The notes under the pieces were generated by a model. That model saw nothing but the letters and a program-made list of their open reading frames with translations. It did no database searches and was not told where the DNA came from. The translations under genes were made by a program, and so were the position numbers. A DNA stretch of 64,000 nucleotides from Acidobacteriota bacterium (GTDB lineage Bacteria; Acidobacteriota; Vicinamibacteria; Vicinamibacterales; Fen-181): assembly GCA_003170135.1 (NCBI GenBank), contig PMZR01000046.1, positions 1 through 64,000 of the forward strand, in the 5' to 3' direction. This document shows positions 34,025-43,198 of this stretch, piece after piece. Numbering within the stretch: position 1 is the first letter of the stretch; the number at the start of each line of letters is the position of its first letter.

Positions 34025-34935
34025 TGCCGCCGGCCGCGACCCGTGCTGGCCGGTTCCAGGCGACGGCGCTGACCCGGCGCAAGGCGCGCACCGAGGCGGT
34101 GGCGCGCAGCGTCTTCCTGGCGATGACGCTGCTGATGGTCCTGCCGCTGGTCCTCATCGTCGGCTACCTGATCTACCAGGCATGGCCGATCCTGTCCCTC
34201 GATTTCCTGCTCCGCAACCCGAGGAACGGCATGCGCGCGGGCGGGATCTGGGCGCCGCTGCTCGGCACGCTGTACCTGGTGGTCCTCTCGCTGGTCGTCG
34301 CGACGCCGATTGGAGTGCTGGCGGCGGTGTTCCTGAACGAGTACGCCCGCGAAAGCTGGTTCACGCGCGTCGTCAACCTGGCGGTGGTCAACCTGGCGGG
34401 GGTGCCCAGCATCGTCCACGCCCTGTTCGGCCTCGGCGCGTTCGTCCTGTTCGCCGGCCTCGGGAAGTCCATCGTCGCGGCTTCGCTCACGCTGGCCATC
34501 ATGACGCTGCCGGTGATCATCGCGAGCACGAAGGAGGCGCTGGCGGCCGTGCCGATGGCGTTCCGCGAGGCGTGCTGGAACGTCGGCGCGACACGCTGGC
34601 AGACGGTGCGCCACGTCGTGCTCCCGAACTCGATCAGCGGCATCCTCACCGGGGTCATCCTGCAGGTGTCGCGCGCGGCGGGCGAGACCGCGCCCATCAT
34701 GTTCACGGGCGCCGTCTTCTTCAAGGCGATCCGTGAGGGCCATCCGTTCGCCTACGGCCTGTTCGACCAGTGCATGGCGCTGTCGATGCACCTGTTCACG
34801 ATCTCGACGCAGGTGCCCAACGTCCCGGCGGCGCTGCCCTACGGCACGGCCGTGGTTTTGGTCGGAATGGTGCTGACGGTCAACGCGCTCGCGATCGTGG
34901 TTCGCACGCACCTGCGCGCCCGGAAGAAGTGGTAA
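34021..34935 (+). CDS. Phosphate ABC transporter permease PstA (second copy)
   Basis: A 304-residue permease. The EAA loop reads AFREACWNVGATRWQTVRHV, keeping the key Glu-Ala and Gly but with an unusual CWN in the helix that docks on the ATPase. It is followed by SRAAGETAPIMFTG. The altered coupling helix is of interest because the partner ATPases are also aberrant. Its stop overlaps the next start as TAATG. Confidence 0.9.
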   Translation: MMPPAATRAGRFQATALTRRKARTEAVARSVFLAMTLLMVLPLVLIVGYLIYQAWPILSLDFLLRNPRNGMRAGGIWAPLLGTLYLVVLSLVVATPIGVLAAVFLNEYARESWFTRVVNLAVVNLAGVPSIVHALFGLGAFVLFAGLGKSIVAASLTLAIMTLPVIIASTKEALAAVPMAFREACWNVGATRWQTVRHVVLPNSISGILTGVILQVSRAAGETAPIMFTGAVFFKAIREGHPFAYGLFDQCMALSMHLFTISTQVPNVPAALPYGTAVVLVGMVLTVNALAIVVRTHLRARKKW

Positions 34936-35693
34936 TGCGGCAGCCAACGGTCCGGATGACCAACGTGCGGGTGCGGTACGGCCGCTCTGAGGCGCTCAAG
35001 GGCATCTCGCTCGACGTGCACGGCCACGAGATTCTCGCGATCATCGGGCCCGCGCAATCCGGGAAGACGACCGTCCTCAAGACCATCAACCGGACGATCG
35101 ATGACGTGCGCGGGGCTGTGGTGACCGGAAGCGTGGAGGTGGACGGCGAGGACGTGCGGCGCGTGAAGGACGTCTTCGCGCTGCGCCGCAAGATCGGCAT
35201 GGTTGCGCCGCTGCCCGTGGGGTTGCCGCTCTCGATTTTCGACAACGTCGCGTTTGCCCCGCGAATGGCCGGCCTCCGCAAGCGCGCCGAGGTCGAGGAA
35301 CGTGTCGAGCGCTGCCTTCGCCAGGCGGCGCTGTGGGACGAAGTGAAGGATCGGCTCGACAGCCTCGGCACGCGTCTGTCGGGTGGCCAGCAACAACGCC
35401 TCACGATCGCCCGCGCGCTGTCGCACGATCCGGAGATCCTCTGCCTCGACGAATTCTCGATTGCCGTCGACCCGGTGACGACGATGCGGATCGAGGACGT
35501 GCTGAAGGAACTGCGGCACCGGATGACGATCATCCTGGTCACGAACCTCGTGCAGCAGGCGCGGCGCCTGGCGGACCGGACCGCGTTCCTGTTGAACGGC
35601 GAACTCGTCGAGGTGAACACGACCGCCGCGATCTTCTCCGACGCCGCCGCGGATCGGCGGACCTGCGACTACGTCAACGGGATCTTCGGATGA
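34935..35693 (+). CDS. PstB-like ATPase with intact signature but lost Q-loop and switch histidine
   Basis: A 252-residue PstB relative. Walker A (GPAQSGKTT, residues 38-46) and the signature LSGGQQQR (148-155) are intact, as is the catalytic Glu173 in LDE. But the Q-loop that is GMVFQ in PstB reads GMVAP (Gln to Pro92), and the switch motif VTHNM reads VTNLV (His to Asn204). DEP has become DEF and SALDP has become IAVDP. Its own ATP site should therefore be inactive or very slow, while it can still offer LSGGQ to a partner. It overlaps pstA2 and the next ATPase gene. Confidence 0.88.
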   Translation: MRQPTVRMTNVRVRYGRSEALKGISLDVHGHEILAIIGPAQSGKTTVLKTINRTIDDVRGAVVTGSVEVDGEDVRRVKDVFALRRKIGMVAPLPVGLPLSIFDNVAFAPRMAGLRKRAEVEERVERCLRQAALWDEVKDRLDSLGTRLSGGQQQRLTIARALSHDPEILCLDEFSIAVDPVTTMRIEDVLKELRHRMTIILVTNLVQQARRLADRTAFLLNGELVEVNTTAAIFSDAAADRRTCDYVNGIFG

Positions 35694-36478
35694 CGCCGGC
35701 GACGACCATGGCGAGGACGTGCTGTCTCACGACCAGGGACCTGAATCTCTGGTACGGGAAGTTCCAGGCGCTCAAGGGCGTCACGATCGACGTCCTCGAG
35801 GGACAGATCACCGCGCTCATCGGGCCGTCCGGCTGCGGCAAGACGACGCTGCTGCGGTGCTTCAACCGCATCAACGAGCGATACGGCAACGTCACCACCA
35901 CGGGCCAGATCAAGGTGCTCGACCAGGACATCTATGCCCCGGCCGTGTCGCTGGTGGAACTGCGCAAGGCCGTCGGGATGGTGTTCCAGCGGCCGAATCC
36001 ACTGCCGATTTCCGTCTACGAGAACGTCGTCTTCGGCCTGCGGGTGCACAGCGGGTTCGGGTCGCTGAAACGGGCGGACCTGGACGAGGCCGTCGAGAAA
36101 GCCCTGCGCGAGGTGTTGCTCTGGGACGACCTGAAGGATCACCTGCACGAACGGGCGACCGCGCTGCAGCTGGCCGAGCAGCAGAAACTGTGCATCGCGC
36201 GCCTGCTGCCGTTGAAACCCGACGTCATCCTGATGGACGAGCCGTGTTCGGCGCTCGACCCGGAGGCGACGCTGGGCATCGAGGAGCTGATGCTCGGTCT
36301 GGCCGGCCGCTACACGATTCTCATCGTGACGCACAACATGGCGCAGGCCCGGCGGGTCAGCGGAGAATGCGCGTTCATGCTGCTCGGCGAGGTGGTTGAG
36401 CACGCGCGGACCGAGGATCTCTTCCTGACCCCACGCGATCCCCGGTCGGCGGACTACATCGAAGGCCGCTACGGCTAG
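35690..36478 (+). CDS. PstB-like ATPase with intact catalytic site but lost LSGGQ signature
   Basis: A 262-residue PstB relative with the opposite pattern to its neighbour. Walker A GPSGCGKTT (45-53), Q-loop Gln100 in GMVFQRPNP, Walker B/Glu184 in ILMDEPCSALDP and switch His215 in IVTHNMAQA are all canonical. The signature that is LSGGQQQR in PstB reads LQLAEQQK (159-166), ungapped, with Ser and both Gly lost. It would need the LSGGQ of the preceding protein to hydrolyse ATP, so the two are best read as an obligate heterodimer. Its ATG overlaps the preceding stop (ATGA). Last gene of the operon, 15 bp before the convergent defence island. Confidence 0.88.
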   Translation: MTPATTMARTCCLTTRDLNLWYGKFQALKGVTIDVLEGQITALIGPSGCGKTTLLRCFNRINERYGNVTTTGQIKVLDQDIYAPAVSLVELRKAVGMVFQRPNPLPISVYENVVFGLRVHSGFGSLKRADLDEAVEKALREVLLWDDLKDHLHERATALQLAEQQKLCIARLLPLKPDVILMDEPCSALDPEATLGIEELMLGLAGRYTILIVTHNMAQARRVSGECAFMLLGEVVEHARTEDLFLTPRDPRSADYIEGRYG

Positions 36479-36493
36479 GCGACGATGCCGCTC

Positions 36494-39400
36494 TCACACC
36501 ACCTCGAACCCCGCGTCCACCTGTTTCAGCAGCTCGTTGATCGCCCGGATCACGTCGTCCTTCGGGCGGTCCTTCCCTTTGATCGCCACGCGGACCGTGA
36601 AGCCGATCTCCTGCCCGGCAGCGGCGCGCAGCAGTTCGGGGACCAGGTCCGACAGATCCTGCAACTGGTTGGCCTTGAGCACCAGCTCCGTGCTCACGCG
36701 CGTGTTGGGCGGCGGGCCTGTCTCCGTGCCTGGGCCACCGGGCGCACCGGTCCCAGTCTTGACTTCGGGTAGCTGGAGGCAGACCGTCGAGGCCCCCGTG
36801 AAGTCGGACGGCCAGGGACCGCTTTGCGGCGTGCGCTCCAAAAGCCGCGCCCTGAACGCCGCGTCGAGCGCGTCGCGCACGGTCACCCAGGGCAGCGGCC
36901 GGCCGGCTCTCTGCGACAGGGCCGCCGCGATCGACAGCGCCGTGGTCCTGCCCTTCTGCCACGCGTCCGGAAGCGCGCCGGGCAACAGATTGAGCGGTGG
37001 GACCGGGGCTGGTGGTGCCTGCAGTTCGGCGCCGTCGGTCAGCAGCCCGGGCGGCACCTCCTCAGACAGAAGGCTCGCTGGACCGACTGTCAGCCAGAGC
37101 CTGCCTTCCTGCACCGCCGTTCGGATCGCCCCGTCCACCGCTTCGGCCGCCGCGCGCGGAATCGGCACCGGCTCGTCGAAGCCACCGCGACTCACCGTCA
37201 TCGTGGCATTGCCCTCGAACAGGCGCCGCACCGCTGCCACTTTGACGGCCGGCTCGAGCCACAGGCCGTCGATCACCCCCGGCAGGAGCACGGTCCATGG
37301 CACGGTGGCCAACTCGCCCTTCTCCGGCAGAACGACCTCCAGCAACGGCTCGTCCAGCGCCGCGACGTCGATCGACTGCCTCCACCAGGTCCGCACCGAC
37401 CCGTCAGGGCGCCGCAACCGTGCCACGAAGTAGCCGTCGCGACATCCCTGCACCACCGTGTCGACGATGGCCTGGCGATTCAGCATCTTCGGCAGGTCGG
37501 CGCGGCTGGCAAATGCGCCCACGAGGTCCTTGACCCACCGCGCGTCCTCGTTATCCCGCCACAAATCGTACGGTCCGCCCGCCAGCATCGCGTCAGGACT
37601 GATCGCGGTCTCCTGGATGCGGGCGCGCGAGTCGCCCTTGATCACGGTGAACAGCGGCCCATCGGTCACCTGCACCTTGAACGCCTGCGGCTGGTCCTGC
37701 TCCGAAACGGTCACCACGATCGAGTAGGCCTGCACGATGGTGTCCGTCACGCGCTTCGAAGCCGTGGAGACGTACGTATCCAGGCTCTGTTGCTTGCTGT
37801 AGTCAAGGCCGTGTCCCTCTCGCGTCAATGTGTCCAACACGGCGAGCCATCCGAGATAATCGCGCATGGCGCCACGCGCCGCTTCCAGGCCGTCGCGTGA
37901 CGGGACGACGAGCACGATGGCGTTGCGGTTGGTTCGCGGGCGATCGGGTCCGGTGGTTTCCTCCAGGAAGCGCTTCGCAAACGCACTCGGCTTGCCCGAA
38001 TCGGACGCCGCCGCCGGGCCGAGAATGGCGTATCGGAACTCCCCGTCGTCCTCCACTTGCGCAGGCTTGTCCGGCAGCAAGTGGACACGCGCGCCAGCCA
38101 GCTTCGCAGTTGCCGTCAGGCTCTTCGTGTCGCGAATCGCGTCCAGAAGGCGCAGGTCCAGCACAGGGTCCGTCACGCTGGTGACCGCGTCCGCGTGCAT
38201 CTGCTTGAGGTTCGGAACCGAACCCAGCCGCCAGGTGGCCGGTGGCGGCTTCAACCCGCTCGCGACCTTGACGTCCGAATCCTGCGACTCGTCCAGGAAC
38301 CAGGATCGGTCGAACCAGTCGCGCAGGCCTTTCCTGATCTCGATCTTGTCCGGCCGGGTGGCGCCGACCAGGACCAGCAGCTCGCGGAGCTGCGCCTTGG
38401 CGCCCGGCGGCTGGGAATGCAGGAACGTGGCGACGACCGCCTGCTCGATCTCGCGGTGCTTCACGCCAGCGTAATCCGTCTGCACCCGCCGCGCCTTGTC
38501 GAGCTCGCCGGCAAGGATCGACGTCCATTCCTGCCGCTTGCCCTCGTACTCCTCGACGGTCGCGATCTGCGTCAGCTCGCGCGCCGCTTCGGACACGCCG
38601 TCGTCTCCCGGCCGCGTGAGAAAAACGTTCGGGCCGACCAGCGGTGCAGTGTCCCAGCTTTCCGCATCGCGCAGCGCGAGGGCGAAGGTGCGCAGCACGC
38701 CGCGTGTGCGCTGGAAGCCTTGAAGCTGGGTCCACTTGGCATAGAGCACCTCGGTTACGTCGGGGTGGAATGGATAGCTGTCGAGGAATCGCTCTTCCGT
38801 GTCCTTTTGTGCCTTCTTCGTCTCGTCGTCCAGGTCGATGATCCCCTTGAGGGCTTCGATGACGGGGGCGCGAAAGCGCGAGCGGTCAGCGATCGACTCT
38901 GGCGTGAAGAACCGCCGGCGAATTACTTCGGCCACGTCGCGTTTGCCGACCGGCTCCACGCCTTGTTCCTTCTCGCGGCGGAAGATGTCGTACAGATCGG
39001 CGGTGATCCGCTTACCGATCTCGTCGCTCATCCGGACATCAGTCGCGAGCAGCGACGCGACAATCGCACAATGGTCCACCTTGGTCGCCGCCTGCGTGAG
39101 CGCCTGGAAGAAGTTCTTCAGGCGCTCGACCCAGCCCGGATCGACATCGACGGCGCCCCGGGCGAACATCAGCACCTCGTCGACGAGCACGAGCGTTGAC
39201 AGACGGTCCTTGCCGGGCATCTCGAGAAGGTCGCGGAGCAGGTTCTCGGCCGGCGCCGACAGGCGCTCCTCATCCTTGTCGTCGGCGTGCAGGAGGCGCA
39301 GGCCGGCGGCACCTGCCAGCTGCCACGCGAGGATGCTCCACGGTTTCCGCAGCATCCGTTCTTCGCCGACAGGGGACCGCGTCAACATCCCCTTCTCGAC

Positions 39401-39820
39401 ATCGATCTTGTCGAACGGAAGCACGGCCACACGCGCAGCCGGGATGGGGAGGTCGATGTGCGCCTGGAACTCGCGGACAGCCGCCACATCGGGCAGCGCC
39501 GATGGGTCGTGGACCAGGTGGTAGAGCGTGATCAGCGTGTGCGTTTTGCCGCCGCCGTAGGTGAGCTCGAGCTGGCGGACGGCCTTCTGGTTCCTGGCGG
39601 CGAGCCGGTGCACGACGTCCTTTGCCAGTTCGCGAAGGGCAGTCGTGGGGTAGGTCAGCGCAAAGAACTGCTTCGGGTCCTCGTAGATCGGACGGGTGCC
39701 GCGCGCCAGGGCAACGTCGTACAGATCGGCCGCGAATTCGTTGAGCGCCAGCGCGCCCGTCCGGAGGTCCTCACGCAGCGTGACGACCTGGTGCCACGGG
39801 GTCCATGGTGTCTTTGGCAT
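36494..39820 (-). CDS. DUF499-type AAA ATPase of a helicase-methylase-ATPase defence system
   Basis: A 1108-residue protein. The N-terminal ATPase has the Walker A LTYGGGKTHTLITLYHL (Lys near residue 92) and a later LSTLVLVDEVLMFARG Walker B-like strand; both are typical of the DUF499 family. The C-terminal 150 residues end in a small domain (FTVRVAIKGKDRPKDDVIRA). DUF499 proteins occur with DUF1156 methylases and SNF2 helicases in anti-phage loci. The start at 39820 has GAGG 6 bases upstream and follows the methylase stop by 1 bp; a start at 39838 lacks a ribosome-binding site. Last gene of the four-gene operon. Confidence 0.85.
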   Translation of the reverse strand: MPKTPWTPWHQVVTLREDLRTGALALNEFAADLYDVALARGTRPIYEDPKQFFALTYPTTALRELAKDVVHRLAARNQKAVRQLELTYGGGKTHTLITLYHLVHDPSALPDVAAVREFQAHIDLPIPAARVAVLPFDKIDVEKGMLTRSPVGEERMLRKPWSILAWQLAGAAGLRLLHADDKDEERLSAPAENLLRDLLEMPGKDRLSTLVLVDEVLMFARGAVDVDPGWVERLKNFFQALTQAATKVDHCAIVASLLATDVRMSDEIGKRITADLYDIFRREKEQGVEPVGKRDVAEVIRRRFFTPESIADRSRFRAPVIEALKGIIDLDDETKKAQKDTEERFLDSYPFHPDVTEVLYAKWTQLQGFQRTRGVLRTFALALRDAESWDTAPLVGPNVFLTRPGDDGVSEAARELTQIATVEEYEGKRQEWTSILAGELDKARRVQTDYAGVKHREIEQAVVATFLHSQPPGAKAQLRELLVLVGATRPDKIEIRKGLRDWFDRSWFLDESQDSDVKVASGLKPPPATWRLGSVPNLKQMHADAVTSVTDPVLDLRLLDAIRDTKSLTATAKLAGARVHLLPDKPAQVEDDGEFRYAILGPAAASDSGKPSAFAKRFLEETTGPDRPRTNRNAIVLVVPSRDGLEAARGAMRDYLGWLAVLDTLTREGHGLDYSKQQSLDTYVSTASKRVTDTIVQAYSIVVTVSEQDQPQAFKVQVTDGPLFTVIKGDSRARIQETAISPDAMLAGGPYDLWRDNEDARWVKDLVGAFASRADLPKMLNRQAIVDTVVQGCRDGYFVARLRRPDGSVRTWWRQSIDVAALDEPLLEVVLPEKGELATVPWTVLLPGVIDGLWLEPAVKVAAVRRLFEGNATMTVSRGGFDEPVPIPRAAAEAVDGAIRTAVQEGRLWLTVGPASLLSEEVPPGLLTDGAELQAPPAPVPPLNLLPGALPDAWQKGRTTALSIAAALSQRAGRPLPWVTVRDALDAAFRARLLERTPQSGPWPSDFTGASTVCLQLPEVKTGTGAPGGPGTETGPPPNTRVSTELVLKANQLQDLSDLVPELLRAAAGQEIGFTVRVAIKGKDRPKDDVIRAINELLKQVDAGFEVV

Positions 39821-39821
39821 C

Positions 39822-42800
39822 TCAGCCTCGTGTTCCATCGAACAAGGTATCGACCGCCTGCCCGCGCGCCTGCACGTGATTCGACAGCCGCTCCAGCACC
39901 GACCGCTCCTCGGTACCCTCGCCGGCCAGCTCGATGAGCGCCTGCAGCACCTGGCGGAAGGTCTCGCTCTTTCGAAGACCGTGATTGTCCAGGTACTCGT
40001 TCACCTTGGCTACATCGCCGTCCACCCACAAGTGCATCAGGTGGTGGATCATGTCGATGAGAGGAACGATGCGGGGCTTGCCAGAGGCTGGCCGGGCCTC
40101 GGGCGCCATGTCGTCGAACAGGGGCTGGCCCAGCGCTTCGTCCTCGAGGCGCCGGAGCCGCGCCTGCTCGGCGATCGGGTCGGTGCCGAGCGTCGGACGC
40201 CGGCGCTGCTTCCACGGTTTCAGCTTGAAGGTGCTGCCGGAGCCTTCTTCTGCCTCTTCCTCCGCGTCCGCTTCACCATCCTCGGCGGCGTCGCCATCTT
40301 CGGTCGGCTCGAGGCCGCCAGTGCGCAGCAGCAGATCGTACCGATCGGCCAGATCCCCCTCAGACAGGTTGCACGATAGCGCATAGAGGATACACGCTCC
40401 GGCCGGGGCGTCGTTCATTTTGAAATCGTAGCGATGGAGCAGATAGTACGTCGTGACGTCGTCTAAGCTGGCAGCCGTTTGGTCGCCGGCTTCCGGGCTC
40501 GAATGGGCGGCTTCTCCGAGGACTCGGCCGACGACGAACTCCACGACGATGCGACGCACGGCGCGAAGGAATTCACCGACGCTCAGAGTCTCGCCCGGCG
40601 CGTTAGCCTTCTTCACGAACGGGTGCTTACTGTACGCCTCAAGGGCGGGGCCCGTGGCGGCCCAGACGAAGTCGGGACCGTGGATCCCCGCGTCCCAGAA
40701 GTCCCGGAGTTGCTCTCGGATATTCGTCCGCATTGTCTCCAGCACCCTGTTGTCCCATCCTGCTCGTGAATCCGCTGGGCGCTTCTTGCAAACGAGCCAG
40801 ACCGATGACGCTAGGGCAGCCGACGAAATCGCCCGCATCCTGCTCGCCTGCTCCGTTTGGATGGGCCAGCTTCCGTCGACGACGAAGCCGGACCGAATGA
40901 GCGCGCCCACAAGCGTCTCCCAAGCGTCCGGCTGCTTGTTGGCAAAGACGACAACCAGTCTGCCGGACGCGTTCAGCGCACCGCTGCAAGCGGCGAAAAC
41001 ATCCGCCATGCCATTCTCGTAGGCAGCCTTCGATACGGCTGCATTCCCCCCGTGGCGGCTTGAGTCGTCTATCAGCTCTCCATCGTTCTCTTGCGTATTC
41101 CATTTTGGCGACAGAGGTTCCCGAAAATGTTCGCTGAAGGCCGGAAGTCCTTGGACGCCGCGCCGCAGCCATACGTAGAAAAAGTCCATCAAGTCTGAGT
41201 AGGGAATTGCATCATAGTAGGGCGGGTCGGTTATCACGAGGTCAAGATCGCGCGGGTCGGCCTTCTTTGCAGATCGACACTGGACATTCGCACGGCCGCC
41301 CGCGATGTCCCACTCGTGATAAGTGTCCAAGCCGATAGCGATCCTGTCAAGGCACAGTGCGAAACTGCCTGCGCTATCTCCAATTACGTTGCTTTCCGCG
41401 AAGTCCCATGTGATGGGCAACGCGAACCGCACAAACGAATGGTTGACCGTCGGAACGTCGTTCTTCCATTGGACACCTTGGTTCGCAAAATCCAGGAGAC
41501 GGTCAAAGCCACAGAGAAGGTACGCAGCGATCGCTTCACTCCATTTCTCGTCGTACACCGGAGCTGTGAGTTCAGCGACCTCCGGGATCTTGCGGAGAAT
41601 CGCGGCCAACCCGACCAACTGCCTGCTCGTAAACAGTTTGTACCACTGATCGAAACCGTACAAAGGCACGCGAATTCCAGGCGCCTCCTTCAGCGGAAGC
41701 GGATCGCGAGGGGCGCCAAATGGGACATGCTCGAACGCGCGTTCCCAATCTGGATCTGCCCCAGTGAGTAGTTCATGGGCGCTCGGGAGACGGAACTCCT
41801 TGCCGTCAGGTCCGTCGACCGCGACGGCGGTCAAAGTATGTCCAAGTCGCTGCGACATGCCTTCGGCGCGAACGTCCTCCATCTCCATTGCGACGGTGCT
41901 TGGCCTGCCGCAGCAAGGACACCAGGCGCCCGCTCGTGACATGGTGCCTTGACCGGTTCGTCTATCGTGTTCACGTCGTTGCGCGTTGTTGCCTCCAGAC
42001 GCGGGAACATCGTTCTGTACCCCGAAGACAACGCCGTCTCTTGCGTCGTTGGGTCGCATTGTCAAGATCACGCGTTGTGTCTTGCGCTTCGCTAACCAGC
42101 GGGTTTTTAGAAGGGGGATTGTCGCCCGACAGTGCTTACACCTGACCGTGTGGGACCAGAGATAAGCGACCGTTGGCTTGACCACCCACCGCGGCTGCTT
42201 CTCATCTTCGAGATGCTCGGGGGCCAGGCTCGCGTTCAGCGCATCGACATCCGGCGTGCCGTCGTCGCACAGGGGAACGAGCTGCATCGGCCTGGCTTCC
42301 TCGGGATGCTTTGCACGCCATGCGTCCACGTCTTTCAGCGGCTGCCAGTCGGCGTAGACCGGATAGTACGCGGCGAGCTCGCGCCGAGCCTCTTGCAGCA
42401 CCCACCATCCCCACGCACGGACGTGCCACGCCAGATCTGCTTCGAGCGTGTGCTCCTCGATCTCGAGCTCGATCGTCCGGCCGGTGTCCACGTCCTGCAG
42501 ATCTGCCTGCTTCTCGCGTCCGACGGCCGGCTTGTCCAAGCCCAGCTTGTGAAGCTGCGACCGCAGCATGGCGCCCTTCATCCCGTGCGCCTTGAAGAAC
42601 GCCTCCATGAAATCGCGGTCCCCGCGAACGAACTCGGGCAGCGGGCGCTTCTGACCGGCGAGCTTCTGCGGGTACTCCAGCGTGCACTTGAGGATGAACC
42701 ATGCGACAGGGTTGATGTCGATGGCCGTAACCTCGCAGCCCAGCCGCATTGCCTCCAGGGGAATCGCGCCGCCGCCGGCAAACGGGTCCAGCACTCGCGG

Positions 42801-43184
42801 CGCCCGGCCGCCGTACGCCTTCCTGATCTCCTGCCTGAAGAAGTCGAGGTCCGGCTTGTTCTCGGTCTCGCGGCCCCAGTGCAGGATGCCGCCCACCGTT
42901 TCCTTGACGATCTTCTCTTCGCCGCCGCCCAGTCCTTGTTTCTTCTTCACCACCTTGACGATGCGGCCGCCCAGGCGCTCGACAAGCTCCTGGCGCTTCT
43001 CGGGCGTCCCGGGATCGGGCAGCAGCGTCGCGATGAGCGCCGCACGGCATGCAGCGAGCGGGCGGCGCGCCGGCCAGATGTGAAGCGTCGAGATGTGCCC
43101 GTGCCGCACGTTCTTCTCGTGCACCGAGTCGATGGAGGTCTGTTCGAGCGGGAAGGCGACCTCGATGAGGCGACGGTCGGTCAT
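39822..43184 (-). CDS. DUF1156-type DNA methyltransferase
   Basis: About 1120 residues. It opens with the DUF1156 signature (LIEVAFPLEQTS, then GHISTLHIWPARRPLAACRA). SAM-binding motif I is DPFAGGGAIPLEA near residue 133, and the catalytic motif DPPYYDAIPYSD lies near residue 650, so it is an amino-methyltransferase (N6-adenine or N4-cytosine). Between them are two CxxC pairs (CKHC, CPCC) forming a likely zinc ribbon. It should mark self DNA for the associated helicase and ATPase. The middle of the gene (about 40.6-42.1 kb) is visibly less GC-rich than its ends, suggesting exchange of the specificity region. Confidence 0.87.
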   Translation of the reverse strand: MTDRRLIEVAFPLEQTSIDSVHEKNVRHGHISTLHIWPARRPLAACRAALIATLLPDPGTPEKRQELVERLGGRIVKVVKKKQGLGGGEEKIVKETVGGILHWGRETENKPDLDFFRQEIRKAYGGRAPRVLDPFAGGGAIPLEAMRLGCEVTAIDINPVAWFILKCTLEYPQKLAGQKRPLPEFVRGDRDFMEAFFKAHGMKGAMLRSQLHKLGLDKPAVGREKQADLQDVDTGRTIELEIEEHTLEADLAWHVRAWGWWVLQEARRELAAYYPVYADWQPLKDVDAWRAKHPEEARPMQLVPLCDDGTPDVDALNASLAPEHLEDEKQPRWVVKPTVAYLWSHTVRCKHCRATIPLLKTRWLAKRKTQRVILTMRPNDARDGVVFGVQNDVPASGGNNAQRREHDRRTGQGTMSRAGAWCPCCGRPSTVAMEMEDVRAEGMSQRLGHTLTAVAVDGPDGKEFRLPSAHELLTGADPDWERAFEHVPFGAPRDPLPLKEAPGIRVPLYGFDQWYKLFTSRQLVGLAAILRKIPEVAELTAPVYDEKWSEAIAAYLLCGFDRLLDFANQGVQWKNDVPTVNHSFVRFALPITWDFAESNVIGDSAGSFALCLDRIAIGLDTYHEWDIAGGRANVQCRSAKKADPRDLDLVITDPPYYDAIPYSDLMDFFYVWLRRGVQGLPAFSEHFREPLSPKWNTQENDGELIDDSSRHGGNAAVSKAAYENGMADVFAACSGALNASGRLVVVFANKQPDAWETLVGALIRSGFVVDGSWPIQTEQASRMRAISSAALASSVWLVCKKRPADSRAGWDNRVLETMRTNIREQLRDFWDAGIHGPDFVWAATGPALEAYSKHPFVKKANAPGETLSVGEFLRAVRRIVVEFVVGRVLGEAAHSSPEAGDQTAASLDDVTTYYLLHRYDFKMNDAPAGACILYALSCNLSEGDLADRYDLLLRTGGLEPTEDGDAAEDGEADAEEEAEEGSGSTFKLKPWKQRRRPTLGTDPIAEQARLRRLEDEALGQPLFDDMAPEARPASGKPRIVPLIDMIHHLMHLWVDGDVAKVNEYLDNHGLRKSETFRQVLQALIELAGEGTEERSVLERLSNHVQARGQAVDTLFDGTRG

Positions 43185-43198
43185 GGGTATCCAGGTCC

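Noticed and set aside
34935-36478. Reading the PstB lesions as sequencing errors.
   Set aside because: Both frames are intact from start to stop, the substitutions are ungapped multi-base changes, and each protein is lesioned only in the motifs that the other retains.
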